DNA from: Synchiropus splendidus
Lineage: Eukaryota > Chordata > Actinopteri > Syngnathiformes > Callionymidae
Reading direction: 5' to 3'
Assembly: GCF_027744825.2 (NCBI RefSeq)
Contig: NC_071342.1
Location: 16,549,001 to 16,613,000, forward strand
DNA: 64,000 bases
Shown: one piece after another, positions 11,943 to 23,306 of the stretch
Layout of the letters: each line of letters opens with the position of its first letter
Position numbering within the stretch: the stretch's first letter is position 1
Program-made: the position numbers and the translations under genes
Notes under the pieces: model-generated
Databases searched by the model: none
Told to the model about the DNA's origin: nothing
What the model saw: only the letters and a program-made list of their open reading frames with translations

Positions 11943-14758
11943 ATGGAGACGCTACAGGTTCTACGGTGAGAACTTTGTCGTTAAGTTTCATTTGAATCCT
12001 CGCGGACTTGTAGTCATCCACAGGATGTTGCAGGGACGCCTTCCACGAGCTGGACGCCGCCTGGTGTCGGATGGTGATCGGTTCGGCGGTGGCCGCGGTC
12101 GGGATCCTGGCGTACCTGTTAGTCAGACGCCGACAGGTGAAAACCATCCCACTGGGCGACGGCTGGTGGGGCGAAGGAGAGCAACCGGCCCAGGAAGACC
12201 GCGAGATCCACCCGTTTGAAGTGAAAACTTCAGACGAGGAGATTCAGGTGAGTTGGCTGCTTTTAAAGTAGTAACACACATCTGATCACTGGCGGTTCTA
12301 GATACGTTTTCTCTGCAGGGGTCAAGGTGGGCCCAGGTTCAATCCGTATTAAAAACGACATGATCATGAAGTTAAAAGTGACTCAAGCACTGTTTTTTTT
12401 ATTAGAAACTACGCTGAAATATTACTTTGTTTCACCTTTTTTTTCCTGCTTTTTGCACTTCCAGTCTGCACAGTGTTTCTTATTTATTATTACTCATCAT
12501 TGTTTTTATTTGTTATTTCACACACACATTTCACACACTCACTGATATAACTGTTACTGTTAACCCGTTTTGACAGATAATAGTTAAATTTGTCTTAGTG
12601 TTTCAGGATTCCGACGGCATCATGAAAACGAATGGAGACATTTTAATTCTACAGAGGGGATCCATTGTTTTTCATTGATTTAACTATGTAGTTACCATAA
12701 AGACTCCTAAAATTCAGGCTCAAACTAGTTCTGTCCACAGAATGCATTTGTCCTGACCACGAACGTCTCTCTTTGACAGGACCTTCATCAGCGCATAGAC
12801 AGGATGCGCTACACCAAGCCACTCAAAGACAGTAAATTCCACTATGGGTTCAACTCCAATTACCTGAAGCAAGTGGCGTCGTACTGGAGGCATCAGTTTG
12901 ACTGGAAGAAACAGGTGGCGATGCTTAACAAGTACCCACACTTCAAAACCAACATCGAGGGTTTGTGTGCTTTTAGAGCTGATTTCTTTCTTTGTTCCTG
13001 GAATAAATTCTAGTACTAAATATCATCCCACGATTCCAGGTCTTGATGTGCACTTTGTCCACGTGCGAGCTCGCCCTCGCCCGAATCAGAAGGTCATTCC
13101 TCTGATGCTCGTGCACGGGTGGCCGGGATGCTTCTTTGAGTTCTACAAGATTCTGCCGCTGCTCACCGAAGGCACCCAGAGCATCGTCTTTGAAGTCGTC
13201 TGTCCCTCAATCCCTGGCTTCGGCTACTCAGAAGCGCCTCATAAACAAGGTGCGTCCTTTGGAATGAACAATATTTGTTCAGTTTGTTAATGATTTTTCA
13301 CGACAGGATTCAGCAGTCTCGACGCTGCCAGGATTTTCCTGAAACTGATGGAGCGCTTAGGCTTCTCTCAGTTCTACCTGCAGGGTGGAGACTTTGGCTC
13401 GATGGTCACGACAAACATGGCGCAGATGAAGCCGGAGTAAGTGTTGCATGTGAGTCACACCTACTTTTGTTGCTCTCCTATCAGTCAGCTTTCTGTCCTA
13501 CCCTTGTTGTCAGGTGTGTGAAAGGTCTTCACCTGAATATGCTGAACTTGTCTGGCGGATTCAAAGTGCTGATGTCACTGCTCTTTGGTCGCTACCTGCC
13601 CTTCTTGGTGGGTCTGACTAAAGAGGATGTTCAGCGAATGTTTCCATTCTATGACAAGTGCATTAGTGTCATGTTGCAAGAAGGTGGCTACTTATTCATC
13701 CAGGCCACCAAACCGGACACAGTGGGTGAGAACATGCTGATGCAGATCAACGTAGTCACATCTAATAATTCAATTTTGTCTTGTCATAAATGCATTAAAT
13801 ACAAATGTTTGGCTCTCCAGGATGTGGCGTGAATGACTCCCCCTTGGGTCTGGCTGCCTACATTCTGGAGAAATTCTCCACGGCAACCAACCTTGAATAC
13901 AGAGACCTGGAAGACGGAGGGCTGGAGAGGTACCAAAGCATGGAGTTATAATAGTCATCCTTAACTTTAAGAGGCTTCATTGTTTTAAGTAAAGTGAATA
14001 TCCATTCGCAGGAAATTCAGCCTGGATGACCTCTTGACTGTGATCATGATCTACTGGAGCTCAGCATCCATTGTGTCGTCCATGCGCTTCTACAAGGAGA
14101 ATCTGAAATCCGGTGGAAAAAGAATTGATGCAAAGTAGGCAGTTAATTTATAACTAGTAATATTGATTAGCAGCTCAAGAGGAAGACGTGGAGACATTAG
14201 CCTTAGCAGAATGATAGTTGATGACCTTTGCAAAGACATATTGCGAAATGCCTTATGCCTCATGATGTTTTTGCTGTTGGAAGTTCGCCTTTCTAAAACT
14301 GTGAGCAGGAATGGGGAAGTGATTCCAATGAAAGTTGATTTCTACTGTCCTGGAACTGTTAGACAATGTTAGCAAACAGTCAGAGCTGATTTTTGAGATG
14401 AACTCCTGCCCTGTCTTGACGCAATAGATCAAGCCCTGTTTTAGAATTTAGCAACACATGTTTTGACAGGCAGGTCATGTGACTGCTGTTTCTGTCTTGC
14501 TCATCAGGTTTTTCTTACATGGCACTCTGCGTTTCTAAGCTTCATCTTCTTTGTTCCAGAGTTGGGATTTATGTGCCGACTGGAGTCGCTGCCTTTCCAA
14601 ATGAGGTGACACATATCCCTAAATCCTGGGCGCAGATTCGCTTCCGAGACATCAGGTCCTACACCTTCATGACCAGCGGCGGTCACTTTGCGGCCATGGA
14701 GGAGCCGCAGCTGCTCGCCAATGATGTTTATCAGTTTGTTCAGAAGGTGGAGAAGTGA
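11943..14758 (+). CDS. ephx1: Microsomal epoxide hydrolase 1 (complete)
   Basis: Hydrolyses epoxides to trans-diols at the ER membrane. Coding exons: 12071-12247, 12780-12960, 13040-13249, 13307-13436, 13514-13725, 13821-13929, 14012-14134 and 14560-14758, giving 446 residues with all phases matching. A 5' exon ends at 11965 and joins the exon starting at 12024. Its ATG at 11943 is out of frame with the enzyme, so the start chosen is 12071. That places an N-terminal membrane anchor (about 5-18) before GDGWWG, as in mammals. Visible features are HGWPG (oxyanion hole), the nucleophile D218 in GGDFGS, the acid E396 in FPNE, H423 in GGHFAA, and the lid tyrosine in RFYKENL. Mammals have Trp where this has Phe after the nucleophile. 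AATAAA at 15067-15072 is the likely poly(A) signal. Exons 8-9 are duplicated at 17.8-18.6 kb. Confidence 0.96.
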
Positions 14759-15400
14759 GGAGTCACTTTGGTGCAACTGCTCTTCGAATGTGCACTTCAG
14801 CTGGGTGGTAGGACCACATGTTCATGACATATATTTTTAATCATATCGGTTTTCTGGTATTTTTATATATTTTTTTTTTTTATGCAGGCGCGTTCTTGCA
14901 CAATAATTCCTCAGTTTCAAACAGCACATTATCATCATGGCCGAATCATGTTATAACCATGACAAAAGTCATCTACATTTACTGTGCTTGTTTTAAAAAT
15001 GCTGACATATACATAGATCTTCCGTTTGCTGACATTAAAAATGCTTTATTTGTGATTAATATTGTGAATAAATTCTTGTTTTTCTTGTATAAGCTTAATT
15101 TTCATGGTCAACATTCAGACCGTGTGACTCACATCTCGACCAGTAAGGAGTCACCTCACTGCACATCACATTCCTGTAATCCTGTTTCACAACAGCCTCT
15201 TGTGTAATTCAGTTTGTTTATTAAAAACATTGATGCATTTGTTTCAAGTTTTAATGAAAGTAAACATTCTCGGTCACACTGGACCCAAAAGGTCATTTAG
15301 GTTTATAAAACAATAATTATTGATAAAATATTACACATTTGAAGTAGTTAAAAAAACCCAGAGTTGATGCTACAGACAAGATTCTCTTTCGCTGTTAAAT
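14759..15400. other. Convergent 3' UTR region of ephx1 and mad2l1bp copy 1
   Basis: Contains AATAAA on the plus strand (15067-15072) for ephx1 and on the minus strand (15217-15222) for mad2l1bp, about 150 bases apart and pointing toward each other. No other gene is seen. Confidence 0.55.
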
Positions 15401-17738
15401 CTAGTGGCCGATGCCCTTGATAGGTACCGGAGCCTGGAACCACACATAATCGTCCCACTCCTGATCTTCACTGCCGTCAATCGTAGACAGAGCGATGACT
15501 TTGTTCTTGACTCGAGTTGGAACTTTGAATTGTAGTTTGGGGCGAAACCATTCCACCCCACAGTCCCTGTGGGCCAGCACCAAGACGGTGGTTGACATCA
15601 GTCTCACCGGCTTGGCATCCAAAAGAAAGTCTGCTACGAAGATGGTACGGAAAAGCTTCCTCAAACATGCCGACACGCGGAGGCAGTGATCTCCAGAGGC
15701 CAGTGAGAGCCCCTCCATGTTGATCTCATACATTTCTGTGGGCAAGACGACGGATCCGCCCAGCAGCAGGAGCACGCGAGGAACCCTGCTGAGTGAAAAC
15801 AGCACCTCCAACTGCTGCATCAATTCCTCAAGGTCCTGAAGCACTTTCTGTTGCCTCCGTCTGTCAATGTCTGCAGGCTTCACCGACTTGTTGCCGACCC
15901 TGTCCTTATCCTACAATAGACAGTCATGAGTTTCAAGCAAAGCGATTTACATTAAACTAGCTCCAGTCATTTACCTGAATGCCCTCTTGACTTTTCTTCT
16001 GATCATGCATCAGCTGCTCATAAGTCATGGGAAGCTGCTGTCTGTGATACAGGATGAGCTTGATGAGGTCTGTCACAAAGCGGCATGAGCCTTCCGCGGT
16101 AACTTGACCAGGAAAGACAACTTTCACAAGGCCTTCTTCCTGAGCTCTCCTCGCCACATCAGCGTCGCTGCTCATTGTGTTGTGCTGCTCACTGGTGGCC
16201 AAATCATGATCACATGAACAGCTCTCTGTCAAACACAATGAATCGTGAGGTCAGCAAAAAATGAAGAATCTATCTTGTTTTGTTTTTTTTTGGTAATAGA
16301 TGGACACCATGACATTAATTTGAGTGTTGTGAACAAATGTAAAGGAAGATGACAAATGAGTCGCAATACTATCCTCCAACGAAGCGATGTGAACCTGCAA
16401 CCTCTTTAGTCTGCTAAATGAATGATGTAAATGTTTTTTTTTTTTTTTTGGTAAACAAGAGGTTGATCATAAACATAACAGATGACACTTATTGTTTCTT
16501 TTCCTTTCGGCTTCTCCCTTCAGGGGTCTCCACAGCGTATCATCTTCCTCCATCTCACCCTGTCCTCTGCTTCCTCTTCTCTCAAACCTACAAACCTCAT
16601 GTCCTCCTTCACCACCTCCATCAATCTCCTCTTTGGGCTTCCTCTCCACCTTCTGCCTGGCAGTTCCAACCTAAACATCTTCCTACCACTGTACAGGCTC
16701 TCTCTCCTCTGTACATGTCCAAACCATCTCCATCTAGCCTCTCTGACTTGGTCTCCTAAACACCTGAGCACATGTGCTGTCCCTCTGATCCTATCCACCC
16801 TGCTCACTCCCAGAGAGAAGCTCAGCATCTTCATCTCTGCTACCTCCTGCTCTGCCTCCTGTCTTTTCCTCAGTGCCACTGTTTCCAAACCATACAACAT
16901 TGATGGCCTCACCACCCTTTTGGACACTTTCCCTTTCATCCTTGCCGACACCCTTTTGTCACACCTGACACTTTTCTCCAATGATTCCATCCTGTCTGCA
17001 CCCACTTCTTCACCACTTTGTCACACTCTCCATCGCCCTGGACAGTTGACCCCAAGTACTTAAAATCCTCCACCTTCTTTATCTCTACATCCTGTAACTT
17101 CACCTGTCCACTTGGGTCCCTCACATTCACACACATGGATTCCGTCTTACTGCGGCTAACCTTCATTCCTCTCCTTTCTAAGACACACCTCCACCTCTCT
17201 AGCTTCTCTTCCACTTGCTCCCTGCTCTCACCACAGATCACAATGTCATCTGCAAACATCATTGTCCAAGGGGCTTCTTGTCTAACCTCATCTGTCAACT
17301 TGTCCATCACCATCGCAAAGAGGAAGGGGCTCAGAGCTGAGCCTTGGTGCAGTCCCACCTCCACCTTGAACTCCTCCGTTACACCTGCAGCACACCTCAC
17401 CACCGTCTCACATCTGGCACACATGTCCTGCACCACTCCAACATACTTCTCTGCCACTCCAGACTTCCTCATACAACATACCACAACTCTACTTCTCCAT
17501 GAACATCCTCAAAGCAAACACTGCATCTGTTTGGCATGAAGCCACACTGTTTCTCACATATGCTAACTTAGTCTACTTTCCACTACTCTTTCCCACAGCA
17601 TCATTGTATACTTATTAGCTTACCAGTCGGGAGGTCTTCTGAGGGTTTCGTGTGCTCTTTTTCCCCATTTTTGTTCACACAATTCTGATCTCCTGTCGGT
17701 TGTTTTTCATGGAAGTCTGGTTCCAAATCTTTGGTGTC
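15401..17738 (-). pseudogene. mad2l1bp (p31comet) partial copy lacking the start of exon 1
   Basis: Exons 3 (15401-15910) and 2 (15975-16225) are complete and open, with good splice sites. Exon 1 survives only as 17624-17738, with its donor but without the first roughly 156 bases and the start codon. Upstream, the frame closes at a TGA in the junction filler. Compared with the intact copy, six base changes in exons 2-3 give three replacements: Ala for Val in SSDADV, Ile for Asn before DGSEDQ, and Ala for Val in FQAPVP. A product could start at a methionine in exon 2 (MSSDADV) and run 236 residues, keeping the conserved core. There is no obvious promoter, so pseudogene is the safer call. Confidence 0.85.
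16490..17560 (-). mobile_element. Non-LTR retrotransposon 3' fragment (RTE-like), copy 1
   Basis: The minus strand encodes a reverse transcriptase C-terminal part. It includes GLHQGSALSPFLFA, the catalytic FADD motif in MMFADDIVICGES, FKYLGSTVQ, and downstream LYGLETVALRKRQEAE and RWFGHVQRRES. The 3' end, near 16492, has AGCCGAAAGGAAAAGAAA. It is 5'-truncated and frameshifted. About 73 bases around the motif-A region are deleted relative to copy 2. It lies in the sense direction in mad2l1bp intron 1. The RTE assignment is from recall of similar fish sequences. Confidence 0.8.
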
Positions 17739-17771
17739 ATACTTTCATTGTTTGGTGTCATACTTTCACAT
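17739..17771. other. Duplication junction with filler DNA
   Basis: Between the end of mad2l1bp exon 1 homology (17738) and the start of ephx1 intron 7 homology (17772) lie 33 extra bases. They repeat TTGGTGTCATACTTTCA, whose start copies the exon 1 side, and contain TTTCATTG, as found on the intron side. Confidence 0.8.
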
Positions 17772-17807
17772 TTCATTGTTTTAAGTAAAGTGAATATCCA
17801 TTCGCAG

Positions 17808-18554
17808 GAAATTCAGCCTGGATGACCTCTTGACTGTGATCATGATCTACTGGAGCTCAGCATCCATTGTGTCGTCCATGCGCTTCTACAAGGAGAATCT
17901 GAAATCCGGTGGAAAAAGAATTGATGCAAAGTAGGCAGTTAATTTATAACTAGTAATATTGATTAGCAGCTCAAGAGGAAGACATGGAGACATTAGCCTT
18001 AGCAGAATGATAGTTGATGACCTTTGCAAAGACATATTGCGAAATGCCTTATGCCTCATGATGTTTTTGCTGTTGGAAGTTCGCCTTTCTAGAACTGTGA
18101 GCAGGAATGGGGAAGTGATTCCAATGAAAGTTGATTTCTACTGTACTGGAACTGTTAGACAATGTTAGCAAACAGTCAGAGCTGATTTTTGAGATGAACT
18201 CCTGCCCTGTCTTGACGCAATAGATCAAGCCCTGTTTTAGAATTTAGCAACACATGTTTTGACAGGCAGGTCATGTGACTGCTGTTTCTGTCTTGCTCAT
18301 CAGGTTTTTCTTACATGGCACTCTGCGTTTCTAAGCTTCATCTTCTTTGTTCCAGAGTTGGGATTTATGTGCCGACTGGAGTCGCTGCCTTTCCAAATGA
18401 GGTGACTCATATCCCTAAATCCTGGGCGGAGATTCGCTTCCGAGACATCAGGTCCTACACCTTCATGACCAGCGGCGGTCACTTTGCGGCCATGGAGGAG
18501 CCGCAGCTGCTCGCCAATGATGTTTATCAGTTTGTTCAGAAGGTGGAGAAGTGA
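17808..18554 (+). pseudogene. Orphan ephx1 exons 8 and 9
   Basis: Exon 8 copy: 17808-17930, identical by eye to the original. Exon 9 copy: 18356-18554, with two differences, one changing Gln to Glu in PKSWAEIRF. Splice sites and the stop are intact, and the catalytic Glu and His codons are kept. Exons 1-7, including the nucleophile, are absent, so it cannot make an enzyme alone. It could act only as alternative terminal exons if ephx1 transcripts read through. Confidence 0.9.
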
Positions 18555-19196
18555 GGAGTCACTTTGGTGCAACTGCTCTTCGAATGTGCACTTCAGCTGG
18601 GTGGTAGGACCACATGTTCATGACATATATTTTTAATCATATCGGTTTTCTGGTATTTTTATATATATATTTTTTTTATGCAGGCGCGTTCTTGCACAGT
18701 AATTCCTCAGTTTCAAACAGCACATTATCATCATGGCCGAATCATGTTATAACCATGACAAAAGTCATCTACATTTACTGTGCTTGTTTTAAAAATGCTG
18801 ACATATACATAGATCTTCCGTTTGCTGACATTAAAAATGCTTTATTTGTGATTAATATTGTGAATAAATTCTTGTTTTTCTTGTATAAGCTTAATTTTCA
18901 TGGTCAACATTCAGACCGTGTGACTCACATCTCGACCAGTAAGGAGTCACCTCACTGCACATCACATTCCTGTAATCCTGTTTCACAACAGCCTCTTGTG
19001 TAATTCAGTTTGTTTATTAAAAACATTGATGCATTTGTTTCAAGTTTTAATGAAAGTAAACATTCTCGGTCACACTGGACCCAAAAGGTCATTTAGGTTT
19101 ATAAAACAATAATTATTGATAAAATATTACACATTTGAAGTAGTTAAAAAAACCCAGAGTTGATGCTACAGACAAGATTCTCTTTCGCTGTTAAAT

Positions 19197-21763
19197 CTAG
19201 TGGCCGATGCCCTTGATAGGTACCGGAACCTGGAACCACACATAATCGTCCCACTCCTGATCTTCACTGCCGTCATTCGTAGACAGAGCAATGACTTTGT
19301 TCTTGACTCGAGTTGGAACTTTGAATTGTAGTTTGGGGCGAAACCATTCCACCCCACAGTCCCTGTGGGCCAGCACCAAGACGGTGGTTGACATCAGTCT
19401 CACCGGCTTGGCATCCAAAAGAAAGTCTGCTACGAAGATGGTACGGAAAAGCTTCCTCAAACATGCCGACACGCGGAGGCAGTGATCTCCAGAGGCCAGT
19501 GAGAGCCCCTCCATGTTGATCTCATACATTTCTGTGGGCAAGACGACGGATCCGCCCAGCAGCAGGAGCACGCGAGGAACCCTGCTGAGTGAAAACAGCA
19601 CCTCCAACTGCTGCATCAATTCCTCAAGGTCCTGAAGCACTTTCTGCTGCCTCCGTCTGTCAATGTCTGCAGGCTTCACCGACTTGTTGCCGACCCTGTC
19701 CTTATCCTACAATGGACAGTCATGAGTTTCAAGCAAAGCAATTTACATTAAACTAGCTCCAGTCATTTACCTGAATGCCCTCTTGACTTTTCTTCTGATC
19801 ATGCATCAGCTGCTCATAAGTCATGGGAAGCTGCTGTCTGTGATACAGGATGAGCTTGATGAGGTCCGTCACAAAGCGGCATGAGCCTTCCGCGGTAACT
19901 TGACCAGGAAAGACAACTTTCACAAGGCCTTCTTCCTGAGCTCTCCTCGCCACATCAACGTCGCTGCTCATTGTGTTGTGCTGCTCACTGGTGGCCAAAT
20001 CATGATCACATGAACAGCTCTCTGTCAAACACAATGAATCGTGAGGTCAGCAAAAAATGAAGAAACTATCTTGTTTTTTTTTTTGGTAATAGATGGACAC
20101 CATGAAATTAATTTGAGTGTTGTGAACAAATGTAATGGAAGATGACAAATGAGTCGCAATACTATCCTCCAATGAAGCGATGTGAACCTGCAACCTCTTT
20201 AGTCTGCTAAATGAATGATGTAAATGTTTTTTTTTTTTGGTAAACAAGAGGTTGATCATAAACATAACAGATGACACTTATTGTTTCTTTTCCTTTCGGC
20301 TTCTCCCTTCAGGGGTCTCCACAGCGGATCATCCTCCTCCATCTCACCCTGTCCTCTGCTTCCTCTTCTCTCCAACCTACAAACCTCATGTCCTCCTTCA
20401 CCACCTCCATCAATCTCCTCTTTGGGCTTCCTCTCCACCTTCTGCCTGGCAGTTCCAACCTAAACATCTTCCTACCAATGTACTGGCTCTCTTTCCTCTG
20501 TACATGTCCAAACCATCTCCATCTAGCCTCTCTGACTTGGTCTCCTAAACACCTGACCACATGTGCTGTCCCTCTGATCTACTGCTTCCTGATCCTATCC
20601 ATCCTGCTCACTCCCAGAGAGAAGCTCAGCATCTTCATCTCTGCTACCTCCTGCTCTGCCTCCTGTCTTTTCCTCAGTGCCACTGTTTCCAAACCATACA
20701 ACATTGATGGCCTCACCACCCTTTTGGACACTTTCCCTTTCATCCTTGCCGACACCCTTTTGTCACACCTGACACTTTTCTCCAATGATTCCATCCTGTC
20801 TGCACCCACTTCTTCACCACTTTGTCACACTCTCCATCGCCCTGGACAGTTGACCCCAAGTACTTAAAATCCCCCACCTTCTTTATCTCTACATCCTGTA
20901 ACTTCACCTGTCCACTTGGGTCCCTCACATTCACACACATGGATTCCGTCTTACTGCGGCTAACCTTCATTCCTTTCCTTTCTAAGACATACCTCCACCT
21001 CTCTAGCTTCTCTTCCACTTGCTCCCTGCTCTCACCACAGATGTCATCTGCAAACATCATTGTCCAAGGGGCTTCTTGTCTAACCTCATCTGTCAACTTG
21101 TCCATCACCATCGCAAAGAGGAAGGGGCTCAGAGCTGAGCCTTGGTGCAGTCCCACCTCCACCTTGAACTCCTCTGTTACACCTGCAGCACACCTCACCA
21201 CCGTCTCACATCTGGCACACATGTCCTGCACCACTCCAACATACTTCTCTGCCACTCCAGACTTCCTCATACAACATACCACAACTCTTCTCTTGGCACT
21301 CTGTTGTACGCTTTCTCCAGGTCCACAAAGACACAACGGGGTTCCTTCTGACCTTCTCTGTACTTCTCCATGAACATCCTCAAAGCAAACACTGCATCTG
21401 TTTGGCATGAAGCCACACTGTTTCTCACATATGCTAACTTAGTCTACTTTCCACTACTCTTTCCCACGACTTCATTGTACTTATTAGCTTACCAGTCCGG
21501 AGGTCTTCTGAGGGTTTCGTGTGCTCTTTTTCCTCATTTTTGTTCACACAACTCTGATCTCCTGTCGGTTGTTTTTCATGGAAGTCTGGTTCCAAATCTT
21601 TGGTGTCGACACGAGATGGTGTTGTTGGTCCATCCACTTCCGCTATGCATAAGCTGGAATCATCGAGGCACATTTCTAACATATCGCCCTTACAAGTCGC
21701 CTTTCCCTCCTTCGGTGCGTTTTTGGCGTTTTCCGAAGAAAACGACAGGCGCTTCTTCACCAT
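19197..21763 (-). CDS. mad2l1bp: MAD2L1-binding protein (p31comet), intact copy
   Basis: p31comet binds closed MAD2 and delivers it to the ATPase TRIP13, silencing the spindle checkpoint. Exons: 21493-21763 (90 codons plus one base, start MVKKRLSFSSEN), 19771-20021 and 19197-19706, with stop at 19197-19199. Introns are GT-AG with phases 1 and 0, giving 343 residues. The N-terminal third is acidic and polar and probably disordered. The conserved core begins at VKVVFPGQVTAEGSCRF, continues with LYHRQQLPMTYEQLMHD, PRVLLLLGGS and HRDCGVEWFRPKLQFKVP, and ends DYVWFQVPVPIKG, all family hallmarks. It is longer than the usual 270-310 residues because of the N-terminal exon. AATAAA on the minus strand (19013-19018) is the likely poly(A) signal. 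A start-less copy lies downstream at 15.4-17.7 kb. Confidence 0.95.
20282..21447 (-). mobile_element. Non-LTR retrotransposon 3' fragment (RTE-like), copy 2, in mad2l1bp intron 1
   Basis: Same element as at 16490-17560, duplicated with the unit. It is a little longer at motif A: CVFVDLEKAYN-like residues can be read around 21290-21360 across frameshifts. The FADD motif is kept, but a six-base loss removes two residues after it (MMFADDICGES). It is 5'-truncated and dead. Confidence 0.8.
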
Positions 21764-23306
21764 TCTGAACCTGGATCAACGACAGGCGCTGATATTAAGC
21801 AGCTCCAATGTTTGCTAAATTTGAAAGTCTCCGCTTGCCTCTGCCGCAGTGCATCATGGGAGGTGTGGCGTTCACGCTACAAGAAAAAAGTCGTGAAGTT
21901 CAAGTCGCCAGCAAATGTAGAATTGAAAAGACTAAAACAGTCTGTTATTTTGTACTGTGGATTTTGCACAAAGCATGTTTTGTTAATAATAGATAAATAC
22001 AATAGCGTGTAACAACGAGGGATCGTGATACGTGTAGCTCAGTAAAATCGAAGATGACACTTAAATGCATCGCGAGGTTACGGTATTTAAACACGCCCTT
22101 TAAATCCAGCCAGAATATCTATCTATCTATATACAATACACACACCTGGGAACAACATTAATACATGAATTAATAAAAAAAAAATAATCTGGAAAAAAAT
22201 GTCATATTTGCAGTGGTCACAATAATTTAATAATCTAAATAATTAATATAATTTAAAAACCATTAGACTGCTAAAATAAAAAATACTATGGTGGTCTCCA
22301 CTCTGACAAGTGACTCTGTTCAGAAGCTTCACCTCACCAGAAACGCCTCCACTCCCATGAATTTATCTCCATCTCCCCTCTCACTAATCAGAAAATGTGA
22401 TGAGGGCAGCAGCCCGCAGCTTTTCCTGTCCCAGCTTGCAATAGACATTTCACAAGTGGTTCCTTCTAGTGCACCGGGAGACTGGAGCAAGGTCATCGAC
22501 GGCACTCCTGTCAACATCCCCCATAATTATACGTGGTGCTTAATGCTTACTATCTGTTAGTTTGTAATTAAAGGAAGAAGGCACGTAACTCTGAGTGGAA
22601 TTACTTTCATGCTTCAGCAACTTCAGATTAGTTGTGTTGTTGAGGAGACAAGTGACAGGGGATAGACCTTCTAACTGTGCACCTCGGACATTTATATCAG
22701 CACTTTCATACGCCTTGCTGTTCACATGGTAAACTTCCATGAAGACAAATCTGTGAGGGGTCGTCACATAGAGGTCAGACGTGACACACCACTTATCTCG
22801 ATGGGGATTTTGTGACGTAATAGTATTCAGATTTTTCATTATAGTGTAGGCAATTGCTCATTTTTAATACTGGAAATGAACTTATTGCTCAGGTTGAATT
22901 GGGTTATGCAGCAACTTAATACTTGGGTGTAAATTAAAATGGAGTCTGTGACTACTGTGACGTTAAGCCATTATTTAGTCAGTGAATGCCTCAAAGCTGT
23001 CCACAATCTGTGTTTAGTTATGGTGAACACAGCAAAATGTTGCTTGTAGACAGTTGTTGAGGTGTAGAAAAATGTCAGGTGGATGGTCAATTTTCCCCTC
23101 TATTATTACAGTGGTGGGAGTTGCAATATGTGAATTCATTATCAAACAAAACACAGGATTTGTGAATATATGTGAAAGACAAGTAAAGACACAAATTCTG
23201 AGGTTTACAAAATATATGAAAATATGAAAAACAAAGAAACCGGCTATTGAATGTGAGCGGGCTGCTGTAGTTCTCCTCTGAGAGCCAGCTCTGAGATCCC
23301 GTATTT
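21764..23306. other. mad2l1bp 5' flank, then unannotated intergenic DNA
   Basis: 21764-21860 should hold the mad2l1bp promoter; no TATA is evident. GCATCATGGGAGGTGTGGCG near 21851 resembles a ZNF143-type promoter motif, but this is only a resemblance. A short (ATCT)n run lies near 22118-22130. An open frame at 22288-22560 has no recognisable similarity. Nothing else was identified. Confidence 0.35.

Larger units (their letters stand above)
13976..17738. repeat. Tandem duplication, left unit
   Basis: This unit runs from ephx1 intron 7 through exons 8-9, the intergenic spacer, mad2l1bp exons 3 and 2, its intron with a LINE fragment, and the last 115 bases of mad2l1bp exon 1. It matches 17772-21607 at a constant offset of 3796 bases through mad2l1bp exon 2, shifting slightly in the LINE through indels. 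Exon differences counted by eye are about 1% or less. Confidence 0.92.
17772..21607. repeat. Tandem duplication, right unit
   Basis: Second copy of 13976-17738. It holds orphan ephx1 exons 8-9 and runs on into the intact mad2l1bp. Relative to the left unit, its LINE part has about 16 extra bases near 20580, about 6 fewer near 21042, and about 73 extra near 21290. Confidence 0.92.

Noticed and set aside
11635..12147. 170-codon minus-strand frame over the cystatin-ephx1 promoter
   Set aside because: Antisense to ephx1 exon 2 and low-complexity in part (asparagine run from ATT repeats); no family resemblance.
14163..14372. 69-codon frame in ephx1 intron 8, repeated at 17959-18168
   Set aside because: It lies in an intron and is conserved only because the segment was duplicated recently.
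16482..17539. Long plus-strand frames of 193 and 173 codons (and copies at 20271-21373)
   Set aside because: They are antisense shadows of the reverse transcriptase fragment on the minus strand, with Ser/Leu/Pro-rich mirror composition.
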